From Kiritimatiellales bacterium (GTDB lineage Bacteria; Verrucomicrobiota; Kiritimatiellia; Kiritimatiellales; Pontiellaceae): DNA of 13,763 nucleotides. The position numbers and the translations under genes were made by a program. This document shows, one piece after another, positions 1 through 5,758 of the stretch. Position 1 is the first letter of the stretch. Every line of letters starts with the position of its first letter. The notes below the pieces were generated by a model. That model searched no databases and was not told the DNA's origin. It saw only the letters and a list, made by a program, of their open reading frames with translations. The DNA lies in the NCBI GenBank assembly GCA_030588285.1, contig JAUUYK010000003.1, forward strand, positions 1 through 13,763, given 5' to 3'.

Positions 1-159
1 CAGGGAGAATTGTCTACAAAAATAGGTTCTTCATGTCAGCATTGCTCAAAGCGACGTTAGATAAAAACACCATGTTAAAGACTACCGTGCTACAGTTATT
101 TTAATTGAAATACCGTTATTTTTTTACCTCCCTACACCCTATTAAAAAAAGGAGTTCAC

Positions 160-576
160 ATGAATATGAAAAGAGGATTCATCCTGTTCGGTATGCTCGC
201 TTGTGCGATTCTGGCGCTCCCGGTTATGGCCGAAGAGGAGGTTAAGAAATCCACCGAAAATGGAACTGTTATTTTTTACCGCACCCGAAATATGAAAGGC
301 GGAGCCATTGGATTGAATATTACCGGTGGAGCCGATGGAACGGTCGGTGTTTTAAAAAATGGGTCGAAAATTGTAAAAACCGTCCCCGCTGGAGAAATCA
401 CTTTTGTGGTTAACTCTCCATCCATTGCCGGCAAGGATTCCGTTATGATTAAGGTAGAGGCCGGAAAAACCTACTATGTTAAAGGCCAAGCCAAAATGGG
501 CTGGCCCGCCGCACGCCCAAAATTCACGCTGATGGATGAGGAAAAAGGCAAAGCCGAATCCGACAAAATAAAATAG
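160..576 (+). CDS. DUF2846-like secreted protein
   Basis: This 138-residue protein begins with a Sec signal peptide: a basic start (K4, R5), a hydrophobic core at about 7-20, and a likely cut after the V22-M23-A24 motif before three glutamates. The mature part resembles the DUF2846 family. It has an early beta strand with V-I-F-Y-R-T-R, a middle G-V-L-K-N-G turn, a P-A-G-E-I-T-F-V strand, and the family-like V-E-A-G-K-T-Y-Y-V-K strand near residues 101-110. The C-terminal tail is rich in Lys and Glu. The molecular function of the family is not known; a periplasmic location is inferred from the signal peptide. The ATG at 160 is supported by an AAAGGAG ribosome site ending at 154. A second ATG two codons in (166) is possible. 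The beta-barrel gene follows after 31 bases on the same strand, so the two are probably co-transcribed. I see no clear promoter in bases 1-159. Confidence 0.8.
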   Translation: MNMKRGFILFGMLACAILALPVMAEEEVKKSTENGTVIFYRTRNMKGGAIGLNITGGADGTVGVLKNGSKIVKTVPAGEITFVVNSPSIAGKDSVMIKVEAGKTYYVKGQAKMGWPAARPKFTLMDEEKGKAESDKIK

Positions 577-607
577 TTTTTAACCGTAAACTCTAAGGAA
601 TAAAGAA

Positions 608-1144
608 ATGAAAATCACATTAAGTACAGCAATCATCGTTCTGGCCGCAATGGCCTCATCCGTTTTTTCTGAAACCACGGAGTCTGGTCACACCTATATA
701 GGAGTCAAGGGCGGCCCAATGAGTATAAGTAGCTCCGACTTTAATGATGATGGCGTGATGCTGGGCTTTCTATTTGGCTACGATCTCCCCGATAACAATT
801 TTGCCTTTGAGGGCGAGTTCAATACCCCCGTTTCCAAAGCATCCAGTGACATCTCCGGCTATGGTGATTTGGCCGTGACCACCCTCGCGGGTTATGGCGT
901 TTACCGGACCTCCGGTAAGTTTTACCTAAAAGCTAAACTGGGCCTTTTGTACGAATACCTCACCTCCTCAGTGTCTTCTTCCGGGGGAGGATTTGTAGTC
1001 GATGTCGATCAACCCGGATTGGCCATTTCAATTGGAATCGGAGGGGGATGGCATGTTACGGATCAGCTGAGCGCCGAAATTGAATTCACCGCAATCGAGG
1101 CCGACATCGGCTACGCAAGTCTCGGCCTGAACTGGAAACTTTAA
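608..1144 (+). CDS. Small outer-membrane beta-barrel protein
   Basis: The product is 178 residues with a signal peptide of about 21 residues (K2, hydrophobic core I9-A16, cut after V-F-S before E22). The mature protein alternates polar and hydrophobic residues in short strands, with Gly- and aromatic-rich segments such as Y-I-G-V-K-G-G, M-L-G-F-L-F-G-Y-D, G-Y-G-V-Y-R and F-Y-L-K-A-K-L-G-L. It closes with G-Y-A-S-L-G-L-N-W-K-L. This is the pattern of an eight-stranded OmpA/OmpX-like outer-membrane barrel (OMP_b-brl type). A role as porin, adhesin or structural protein cannot be told from sequence. An AAGGAA ribosome site (595-600) lies seven bases before the ATG. The gene follows the DUF2846-like gene closely and is closed by the strong terminator at 1221-1246, so the pair forms one short unit. 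Confidence 0.8.
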   Translation: MKITLSTAIIVLAAMASSVFSETTESGHTYIGVKGGPMSISSSDFNDDGVMLGFLFGYDLPDNNFAFEGEFNTPVSKASSDISGYGDLAVTTLAGYGVYRTSGKFYLKAKLGLLYEYLTSSVSSSGGGFVVDVDQPGLAISIGIGGGWHVTDQLSAEIEFTAIEADIGYASLGLNWKL

Positions 1145-1191
1145 ACTTATTAAGGCTCCTAAAAAGGCATAGAATGACCTTCCGGCAGGCC

Positions 1192-1210
1192 TCGTTAACA
1201 TCATTAACGA
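1192..1210. repeat. 19-bp palindrome, 7-bp arms
   Basis: The bases read TCGTTAA-CATCA-TTAACGA, perfect 7-bp inverted arms around a 5-base centre. It lies between the stop codon of the beta-barrel gene and the rho-independent terminator, about 55 bases upstream of the -35 box of the lipoprotein operon. It could be an operator-like protein site or a small 3'-UTR hairpin. The sequence does not decide which. Confidence 0.45.
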
Positions 1211-1220
1211 CAATTTAAAC

Positions 1221-1246
1221 CCGCGGGTATATCCCGCGGTTTTTTT
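1221..1246 (+). terminator. Rho-independent terminator after the OMP gene
   Basis: A perfect 7-bp G+C stem (CCGCGGG at 1221-1227, CCCGCGG at 1233-1239) encloses the 5-base loop TATAT and is followed at once by seven T residues (1240-1246). It lies 76 bases after the beta-barrel stop codon and just before the next promoter, so it separates the two transcription units. Confidence 0.9.
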
Positions 1247-1263
1247 ATGCCCAGCAGTCACCC

Positions 1264-1292
1264 TTGACCTCGCCCCGTCCTTCGCCTAAAAT
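1264..1292 (+). promoter_or_regulatory. Sigma70-type promoter of the lipoprotein operon
   Basis: A TTGACC -35 box (1264-1269) and a TAAAAT -10 box (1287-1292) are separated by exactly 17 bases. Each differs from consensus at one position. Transcription would start near 1299, giving a leader of about 20 bases that begins just before the AAAAGGAG ribosome site. The promoter lies directly after the terminator at 1221-1246, which fits an independent unit. Confidence 0.75.
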
Positions 1293-1301
1293 ATTTTTCT
1301 C

Positions 1302-1309
1302 AAAAGGAG
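1302..1309 (+). promoter_or_regulatory. Ribosome site fixing the CsgG-like start
   Basis: AAAAGGAG lies eight bases before the ATG at 1318. It selects this ATG over the in-frame TTG at 1264. The TTG is part of the -35 box and would put 18 extra residues before the signal peptide. Confidence 0.85.
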
Positions 1310-1317
1310 TGTTTCCC

Positions 1318-2280
1318 ATGAAAAATTCATTGATTTATCTCGTGGCCCTAACCTTTCTTTCTGGCTGTGCAACGGTAAAAAAACAGCCCGAAGCGATGGA
1401 GTCCAACGTATCGCGCGAAGCGCAGCTTGCCGCCCAAAAGCAACAGGCACTCCCCGCCAAACCCAAATTCAAACGCAAAGTCGCCATCGGCCGGTTCAGC
1501 AACGAAACCCGCTATGGCCGATCTTTACTGCGCGACGACGAAAATGATCCGCTGGGAAAACAGGTTTCCGACATTTTGGCCGGACGATTAGTGGAATCGG
1601 ATCGCTTCCTCGTGTTTGAACGCCCCGATATTAATAAGCTAAAAGCGGAGGGCGAGCTTTCCGGCGAGGCGCTAGATCTCGTCGGCGTGGATACCATGAT
1701 CCTCGGATCGCTCACCGAGTTCGGCCATTCCACCACCGGCAAAAAAGGCTTCATGAGCTCCACGAAAAAGCAGACGGCGGAGGCGTCGGTCGAGTTGCGG
1801 TTGGTGGATGTGAAAACCGGCCATATTTTCTTCACCGCCAAAGGAACTGGAACCGCGACGGTCGAAGCGGGCGAAATCGCAGGTTACGGTAGCAAGGCGG
1901 GCTATGATGCCACCCTGAACGATAAGGCGATTGATGCCGCGGTTTCGGATGTCTTGAACACGTTGATCCGCAAGCTCGAAGAGCGCGAGTGGCGCACGGA
2001 TATTCTTAAAATCGATGGCGATCAACTCTTTATTAGCGGAGGCACGCATCAGGGCATTAAAAAAGGCGAGGCCTTTGCCGTGATGAGTCGGGGCGAGCAG
2101 ATCAAAAGTAAACAGACCGGATTTGGCATCGAACTTCCCGCCACGCAGGTGGGGAAAATTAAAGTGGTCTCCACCTTTGGCACCAGCGAATCCAACGAAG
2201 GATCCATTGCAAAAATTATGGCAGGCGATTTTTCAGAACCCGACCTGAGCAACCTATTTATTGCCGAGATTAAGGAGTAG
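1318..2280 (+). CDS. CsgG/HfaB-family outer-membrane lipoprotein
   Basis: The protein has 320 residues from the ATG at 1318. A type II signal peptide ends in the lipobox L14-S-G-C17, so it is lipidated at Cys17. After a linker rich in Gln, Ala and Lys, the CsgG-like domain starts near residue 50 with K-R-K-V-A-I-G-R-F-S-N-E-T. It continues through a helix ending in R-F-L-V-F-E-R-P-D, a D-T-M-I-L-G-S-L-T-E-F strand, and V-E-L-R-L-V-D-V-K-T-G-H-I-F-F-T-A-K-G. The Asp/Gly-rich C-terminal 85 residues look like a separate beta domain (D-G-D-Q-L-F-I-S-G-G, G-I-K-K-G-E). Curli CsgG forms a secretion pore, but no curli subunits occur here, so export of curli is not implied. It is the first gene of a four-lipoprotein operon; the family commonly accompanies DUF4810 and DUF799 lipoproteins. 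The stop codon is three bases before the next ATG. Confidence 0.85.
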   Translation: MKNSLIYLVALTFLSGCATVKKQPEAMESNVSREAQLAAQKQQALPAKPKFKRKVAIGRFSNETRYGRSLLRDDENDPLGKQVSDILAGRLVESDRFLVFERPDINKLKAEGELSGEALDLVGVDTMILGSLTEFGHSTTGKKGFMSSTKKQTAEASVELRLVDVKTGHIFFTAKGTGTATVEAGEIAGYGSKAGYDATLNDKAIDAAVSDVLNTLIRKLEEREWRTDILKIDGDQLFISGGTHQGIKKGEAFAVMSRGEQIKSKQTGFGIELPATQVGKIKVVSTFGTSESNEGSIAKIMAGDFSEPDLSNLFIAEIKE

Positions 2281-2283
2281 ATC

Positions 2284-2598
2284 ATGAAACGTTTATGTGC
2301 CGGTTTAATCATCTTATCCGTGGCCCTGCTTCAGGGATGTCACTATCCCGATGCGGCTAAAATTGAACAAAAAGATAATCGACCATCGATCGGTATTAGT
2401 GGGGCGCCCAAAGGTGCGGTCTTATTTGTGGATGGCTTAAAAATGGGCATCGCAAAGCAATGGGACGGGGAAAAGAACGTCTTGCTGGTCGAAAGCGGAA
2501 AGCACCGCATCGAGGTAAAATCTGGGAATACCACGCTGCTCTCTGAAACTATATTTCTCAGCGGAACCACCACCAAAGTTCTCACCGTTCAACCCTAA
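2284..2598 (+). CDS. Small PEGA-like lipoprotein
   Basis: The 104-residue product has a lipoprotein signal peptide with lipobox L16-Q-G-C19. The rest resembles a single PEGA-type beta domain: a G-A-P-K-G-A-V-L-F-V-D-G-L-K-M-G-I-A segment, then L-L-V-E-S-G-K-H-R-I-E-V-K-S-G, and a final strand T-T-K-V-L-T-V-Q-P. In PEGA proteins such strands often flank the 'G-x-H-x-v-x-v' turn seen here. A surface or peptidoglycan-facing role is inferred; nothing catalytic is visible. The AAGGAG ribosome site (2272-2277) lies inside the last codons of the CsgG-like gene and the intergenic gap is three bases, so translation is probably coupled to that gene. I do not recall this gene as a usual member of the CsgG/DUF4810/DUF799 set, so it may be a lineage-specific addition. 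Confidence 0.7.
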   Translation: MKRLCAGLIILSVALLQGCHYPDAAKIEQKDNRPSIGISGAPKGAVLFVDGLKMGIAKQWDGEKNVLLVESGKHRIEVKSGNTTLLSETIFLSGTTTKVLTVQP

Positions 2599-2606
2599 AA
2601 AGGAAT

Positions 2607-2665
2607 ATCCACCGATTTCATAGATTGCACGGATTCAATCGGAGTAATCAGCGGAATCTATGGAT
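2607..2665. repeat. GATT-rich imperfect palindrome (copy 1)
   Basis: Two 29-base arms (2607-2635 and 2637-2665) around a single central C match as inverted repeats at 20 of 29 positions by my hand alignment. The motif GATT (ATC on the far arm) recurs about every 10-11 bases. The element fills nearly all of the 76-base gap between the PEGA-like and DUF4810-like genes and ends nine bases before the ATG at 2675. It shares the 13-mer ATCCACCGATTTC with the second copy (11713-11740), which is inverted. From memory, similar GATT/ATCC-rich intergenic repeats are dispersed in several environmental bacterial phyla. Transcribed, it would form a long, imperfect hairpin. Confidence 0.75.
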
Positions 2666-2674
2666 TAAAACCCC

Positions 2675-3040
2675 ATGATACGAATCACACTCCTTCTCCT
2701 ACTCGGTTTGCTCTGTGGATGCACCTCGCATTCGCTATATGAATGGGGCGACTACGATCAGTGGCTTTACGAAAACTATAAACACCCGAAAGACGACGAA
2801 GAGCTGTATGTCGATCTAACTGCCCTGATCACCAAATACGAAAGCCGCGGAAACCCGGACATAAAACCCATGGCCCCCGGCCTCTATGCTGAATATGGAT
2901 TCCTGCTGATGCAACGCGGAGAAAACGCACTCGCCATCAAATACTACACCCAGGAAAAGGCCCTTTGGCCGGAATCGGCCGTGTTTATGGACAGCATGAT
3001 TCAAACCGCGCAGATTGCTGAAAAAAGGAGTTCAAAATGA
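2675..3040 (+). CDS. DUF4810-family lipoprotein
   Basis: The 121-residue lipoprotein has a signal peptide with many Leu residues and lipobox L13-C-G-C16. The DUF4810 hallmark follows directly: S-L-Y-E-W-G-D-Y-D-Q-W-L-Y-E-N-Y. The remainder is helical, with a TPR-like stretch (P-G-L-Y-A-E-Y-G-F-L-L-M-Q-R-G, then A-L-A-I-K-Y-Y-T-Q-E-K-A-L-W-P-E-S). The family is uncharacterised; genes of this type usually sit between CsgG-like and DUF799 lipoprotein genes, as here. It is probably anchored in the outer membrane, facing the periplasm, as a partner of the two neighbours. Unlike its neighbours, the start has no Shine-Dalgarno sequence: the bases before the ATG are the end of the palindromic repeat and ACCCC. 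It overlaps the next gene by four bases (ATGA). Confidence 0.85.
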   Translation: MIRITLLLLLGLLCGCTSHSLYEWGDYDQWLYENYKHPKDDEELYVDLTALITKYESRGNPDIKPMAPGLYAEYGFLLMQRGENALAIKYYTQEKALWPESAVFMDSMIQTAQIAEKRSSK

Positions 3041-3702
3041 AACGGCTACTCCTGCTCGCCTCTCTGGCATCCCTATTGTCCGGGTGCGTCATGCCGCCCA
3101 TCAATTCCGGCTACGACTATTCCGCCTTCCGCTCCGCCGACCCGCGCTCCATCCTGATTGTTCCCGTGGTGAATAATAGCGTCGACATCGATGCCTCCGA
3201 CTATTTTCTCTCCGCCATTTCACAACCCGTCGCCGAGCGGGGCTACTATGTTTTTCCCGTTCACATGGTTAAACGCGTGATGGAAGCAGACGGGCTGGCC
3301 GATGCCGATATGGTGCATAACGCCGATCCCACCCGGCTGGCCGCCCTCTTTGGCGCCGACTCCGTGCTCTATGTTTCGGTCGAGCGCTGGGATGCCCAAT
3401 ATGCCGTACTAACGACCACCGTCACCGTCGAATTTAACTATGTCCTAAAAGATGGCCACACCGGCGAGACGCTCTGGGAAACCGATCAAAAAATTGTCTA
3501 CCAACCCCAAACCGGGGGCTCGGGAAATCTTATCGCGGATCTAATCATATCGGCCGTACAAGCCGCGGCCACCAAAGCCAAGCCCAACCACATGCCACTC
3601 GCCCGCCAAGCCAACGGAGCCGCCGTGGTTGAAACTCACCATGGCCTCCCCGCCGGCCCCTATCGAGTCAAGGAATACCAGCTAGACCAAGAACGATTCT
3701 AA
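3037..3702 (+). CDS. DUF799/GNA1162-family lipoprotein
   Basis: The product has 221 residues, with a lipoprotein signal peptide and lipobox L14-S-G-C17. It matches the DUF799 (GNA1162) family: Y-S-A-F-R-S-A-D-P-R-S-I-L-I-V-P-V-V-N-N-S near the start, then a Y-F-L-S-A-I-S-Q-P-V-A-E-R-G-Y-Y-V-F-P segment, A-A-L-F-G-A-D-S-V-L-Y-V-S-V, and G-E-T-L-W-E-T-D strands. The fold of GNA1162 is related to TolB/CsgG N-terminal domains; members are outer-membrane lipoproteins of unknown exact role. The ATG overlaps the stop of the DUF4810 gene, with an AAAAAAGGAG ribosome site inside that gene, which indicates tight co-translation. The last 35 or so residues (after A-T-K-A-K-P) look like an extra tail. It is the last gene of the operon and is followed by the terminator at 3717-3742. 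Confidence 0.85.
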   Translation: MKRLLLLASLASLLSGCVMPPINSGYDYSAFRSADPRSILIVPVVNNSVDIDASDYFLSAISQPVAERGYYVFPVHMVKRVMEADGLADADMVHNADPTRLAALFGADSVLYVSVERWDAQYAVLTTTVTVEFNYVLKDGHTGETLWETDQKIVYQPQTGGSGNLIADLIISAVQAAATKAKPNHMPLARQANGAAVVETHHGLPAGPYRVKEYQLDQERF

Positions 3703-3716
3703 GAATCGATCGCAGG

Positions 3717-3742
3717 CGCCGGCATTATCGCCGGCGTTTTTT
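3717..3742 (+). terminator. Terminator of the lipoprotein operon, within the holA 3' end
   Basis: The stem CGCCGGC (3717-3723) pairs with GCCGGCG (3730-3736) around a 6-base loop and is followed by six T residues (3737-3742). It is 14 bases after the DUF799 stop codon. It serves the + strand: there is no T run on the other side. Its 3' arm and T run are also the last codons of holA (K-K-R-R-R-stop), so the two convergent genes share these bases. Confidence 0.85.
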
Positions 3743-4822
3743 CGGGGTGCAGAGTTTGGCGAGCAACGTTTCGAATATGAGATCGTGCGGGATTGAGCCG
3801 CCGGAAATCATCTGTTCGTGCGTATCCACGACCAGCCGTTTACGAGCGGCCAACGCGCGAACCGTGTAGGACGAAGCCTGCCCGGCAATTTTTGAGGCCC
3901 GGAACCAGTGCATTTTACGCGGGTCTTCGCTCATCTCTGCAAAATAGTCGTCGATCTCAGCATCGTTCCCCCACTGAATCCGATTCCCATTGAGTCGGAG
4001 CCAGCCGGCATCGATATATTCCCGAAACCGCAGCATATTTTGGAACATGTTTTCGATCTGAATAAGTAGACCAATCGCCGACTGTTTTTGAAAAAGTAAC
4101 TGGCGAAAAATCCGAATGGCTTCGCCTAGGTTTCGTTCAGCAACCGCATCGGTAAAATCCCATGTAATGGCTTCGCCGGAGGTCGAGGTAATCAGTTGCA
4201 CATCCGGCAAGCCAATCGTTTTATCATCGCCCTTAAAAAGCACCATCTTTTCAACTTCGTTCATAATCTGACGGGTTTCAAACCCCGTCTTTTCAATGAA
4301 CGAATCCGCGGTGGCAGAATCAATGGAATAGCCCTCCCGCTTAAAAAGCGAAATCGCGCGTTTTAAGGCCAATGGCCGAGCTTCATAATCGCGCTCAGGA
4401 ATATCATATTCCGAAATGTCGCCCACGCTTTTGAGTGCTTTATAAAAAGCCGAGCGTTTATCGATTCCGGGGGCAGAAATCACTAAAAACTGATCCGCCG
4501 CCAATCCCGCTTTCAGGTCAGAAGCCAATTCGCTAAGCAACTGTTTGACCTTCACATTTTTCATGATCACCGCATTTTTAAACAGCGAAACATCGCGGAA
4601 CCAAACCACCTTCTTCCCCCCGAATAAACCAACCGTTCGGAAGGCCGCCAGACACTGATCGATCGCCGCAATCGCCTCGTCAATTTTGGCCGCACTGCCA
4701 TCGATCGTTTCGAGCGACAGCGCCTGTTCCGCCGCTGGGCAAAATTGATCCACCTTTTTACGGGCGTTCAGGCCCACCAGATATTCGTCGTTCCCAAAAT
4801 AAATTTGAATATGATCCATCAT
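3725..4822 (-). CDS. holA: DNA polymerase III delta subunit
   Basis: The 365-residue protein matches HolA, the clamp-loader subunit that opens the beta sliding clamp. The N-terminal AAA+-like domain starts with I-Q-I-Y-F-G-N-D-E-Y-L-V, the usual 'G-x-[DE]-x-[YF]-L' opening. The R-T-V-G-L-F-G-G-K-K-V-V-W-F-R-D strand at about 62-78 is the conserved 'lFg..rlv.v' segment. The middle region (E-K-T-G-F-E-T-R-Q-I-M-N-E-V-E-K-M) is the 'g.d...l..el.Kl' helix. The C-terminal helical collar begins near A-I-T-W-D-F-T-D-A-V and includes R-I-F-R-Q-L-L-F-Q-K. No Walker A motif is present, as expected for delta. The length is slightly above the usual 330-350. It starts M-M-D-H with a GAGGAAG ribosome site. 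The gene lies 81 bases downstream of jetD on the same strand; I find no convincing promoter in that gap, so read-through from the Jet operon is possible. Its 3' end converges with the lipoprotein operon. Confidence 0.9.
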   Translation of the reverse strand: MMDHIQIYFGNDEYLVGLNARKKVDQFCPAAEQALSLETIDGSAAKIDEAIAAIDQCLAAFRTVGLFGGKKVVWFRDVSLFKNAVIMKNVKVKQLLSELASDLKAGLAADQFLVISAPGIDKRSAFYKALKSVGDISEYDIPERDYEARPLALKRAISLFKREGYSIDSATADSFIEKTGFETRQIMNEVEKMVLFKGDDKTIGLPDVQLITSTSGEAITWDFTDAVAERNLGEAIRIFRQLLFQKQSAIGLLIQIENMFQNMLRFREYIDAGWLRLNGNRIQWGNDAEIDDYFAEMSEDPRKMHWFRASKIAGQASSYTVRALAARKRLVVDTHEQMISGGSIPHDLIFETLLAKLCTPKKRRR

Positions 4823-4903
4823 GCTGTTCTTCCTCTTTCAATCCGGAGAAGATATGATTTAATGCCTATATTTGAAATAGTGAAATCTAATCCGTTTCTA
4901 CTC

Positions 4904-5758
4904 TCAAAATAACTGCTCTTGCTCAAGCCCTTTACCCTGCTGCGTAATGAGATTAATCAAATCTCGAAGTTCCAGTTGTTGGATGTTGCCTATCGGTGGC
5001 AAAAGGTGCTCTTGCCGGTCATAGAGTTCCGCCTGGCCATGAATGTCTATTAATTCTGCGATATTCGGTGGAACCCAAAATCGGCACCGTTTCTCGCCCA
5101 GTCGTTTAAGGTATTCATTGTAATAGATTGCGATTCCCGCCGGATCAAAGTCACCAAAATGGAGGTAGGAGTTGTCAATGGTTTGAATCCACTCAACCGG
5201 ACTGTTGCTATGATACCTCAACACAAAGACCAGTTGTTGCTGGGGAAACAGATGCACCAAGCGCTCCGCTTTAACAAAACATTCTGGATTTTCCACTCCA
5301 ACCACGAGCGCGGAAGCGGAAATACACAACGTCTCTGGCCGATGTACGAAATATTCAACCCCATTCGGCAATGCGATAAGCTGTGTGGCATCTATCTTCA
5401 ATTCCGTTGAAAATGCTTTAACAAAAAATCCCCGAAGCCCTTTTTGGCGCAACATTTTTGTTGAGGTGGTGGCTTGTAATGAATCCTCGCCATCGCAATT
5501 TTTCCGATCCAATAATTCGATATATGCGGGCAGATCTGTAATTCCAAAATGAAGGCGAAGATAATTTTGAAGTGCCTTGGGATCGGGGCATTGGTAAGAC
5601 GAGCGATTGCGCCCTGTTACCATTCGAATAACGGCGAGATCTTCTACCAGCTTGCCCAACTGCCTCTTATTTCTAAAGGCACTGGCATTCAGCACCTCCC
5701 CTGCAACAAGCCGTTGTAGGTTAAGCGCAAAGTTTCGACTTATTTTTTCAGGAGGCAT
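4904..5758 (-). CDS. jetD: JetD/MksG-like Toprim nuclease subunit
   Basis: From the ATG at 5758 the protein has 284 residues. An in-frame ATG at 5860 would add 34 Ser/Thr-rich residues lying wholly over the end of jetC; I prefer 5758 because the overlap is then only 11 bases. The first 135 residues are mostly helical and would form the arm and winged-helix part. The C-terminal half is a Toprim-type domain: acidic E156 in V-V-G-V-E-N, and the metal-binding pair D203-F-D205 in H-F-G-D-F-D-P-A-G-I-A-I-Y. A conserved-looking L278-E-Q-E281 closes the protein. In studied Wadjet systems JetD is the nuclease that cuts plasmid DNA caught by the SMC motor. This protein is shorter than typical type I JetD (roughly 380-400 residues, DUF3322+DUF2220), and only the Toprim core is easily recognised. 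It is the last gene of the operon. The SD sequence is poor, so translation probably depends on coupling to jetC. Confidence 0.8.
   Translation of the reverse strand: MPPEKISRNFALNLQRLVAGEVLNASAFRNKRQLGKLVEDLAVIRMVTGRNRSSYQCPDPKALQNYLRLHFGITDLPAYIELLDRKNCDGEDSLQATTSTKMLRQKGLRGFFVKAFSTELKIDATQLIALPNGVEYFVHRPETLCISASALVVGVENPECFVKAERLVHLFPQQQLVFVLRYHSNSPVEWIQTIDNSYLHFGDFDPAGIAIYYNEYLKRLGEKRCRFWVPPNIAELIDIHGQAELYDRQEHLLPPIGNIQQLELRDLINLITQQGKGLEQEQLF

Noticed and set aside
1..60. Possible 3' end of a + strand gene (19 codons then TAG, with a C-Q-H-C motif)
   Set aside because: Too short to support; other frames are also briefly open and nothing identifies it as coding.
101..145. Candidate promoter for the first gene (TTGAAA at 105, TATTAA at 140)
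   Set aside because: The spacing is wrong (29 bases between boxes) and the implied start would fall in the ribosome site.
1028..1261. 77-codon - strand frame across the OMP gene end and the terminator
   Set aside because: It runs through the strong terminator hairpin, has no recognisable family and overlaps a convincing gene.
1264..1317. In-frame TTG start adding 18 residues to the CsgG-like protein
   Set aside because: The TTG is part of the TTGACC -35 box, has no ribosome site, and the added residues precede a complete lipoprotein signal peptide that starts at the ATG at 1318.
1672..2049. 125-codon - strand frame opposite the CsgG-like gene
   Set aside because: The + strand gene has a lipobox, domain pattern, promoter and ribosome site; the opposite frame has none of these.
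3694..3708. GATTCT/AGAATC palindrome at the DUF799 stop codon
   Set aside because: The loop is one base, so it cannot be a useful RNA hairpin; it looks like a chance DNA palindrome next to the true terminator.
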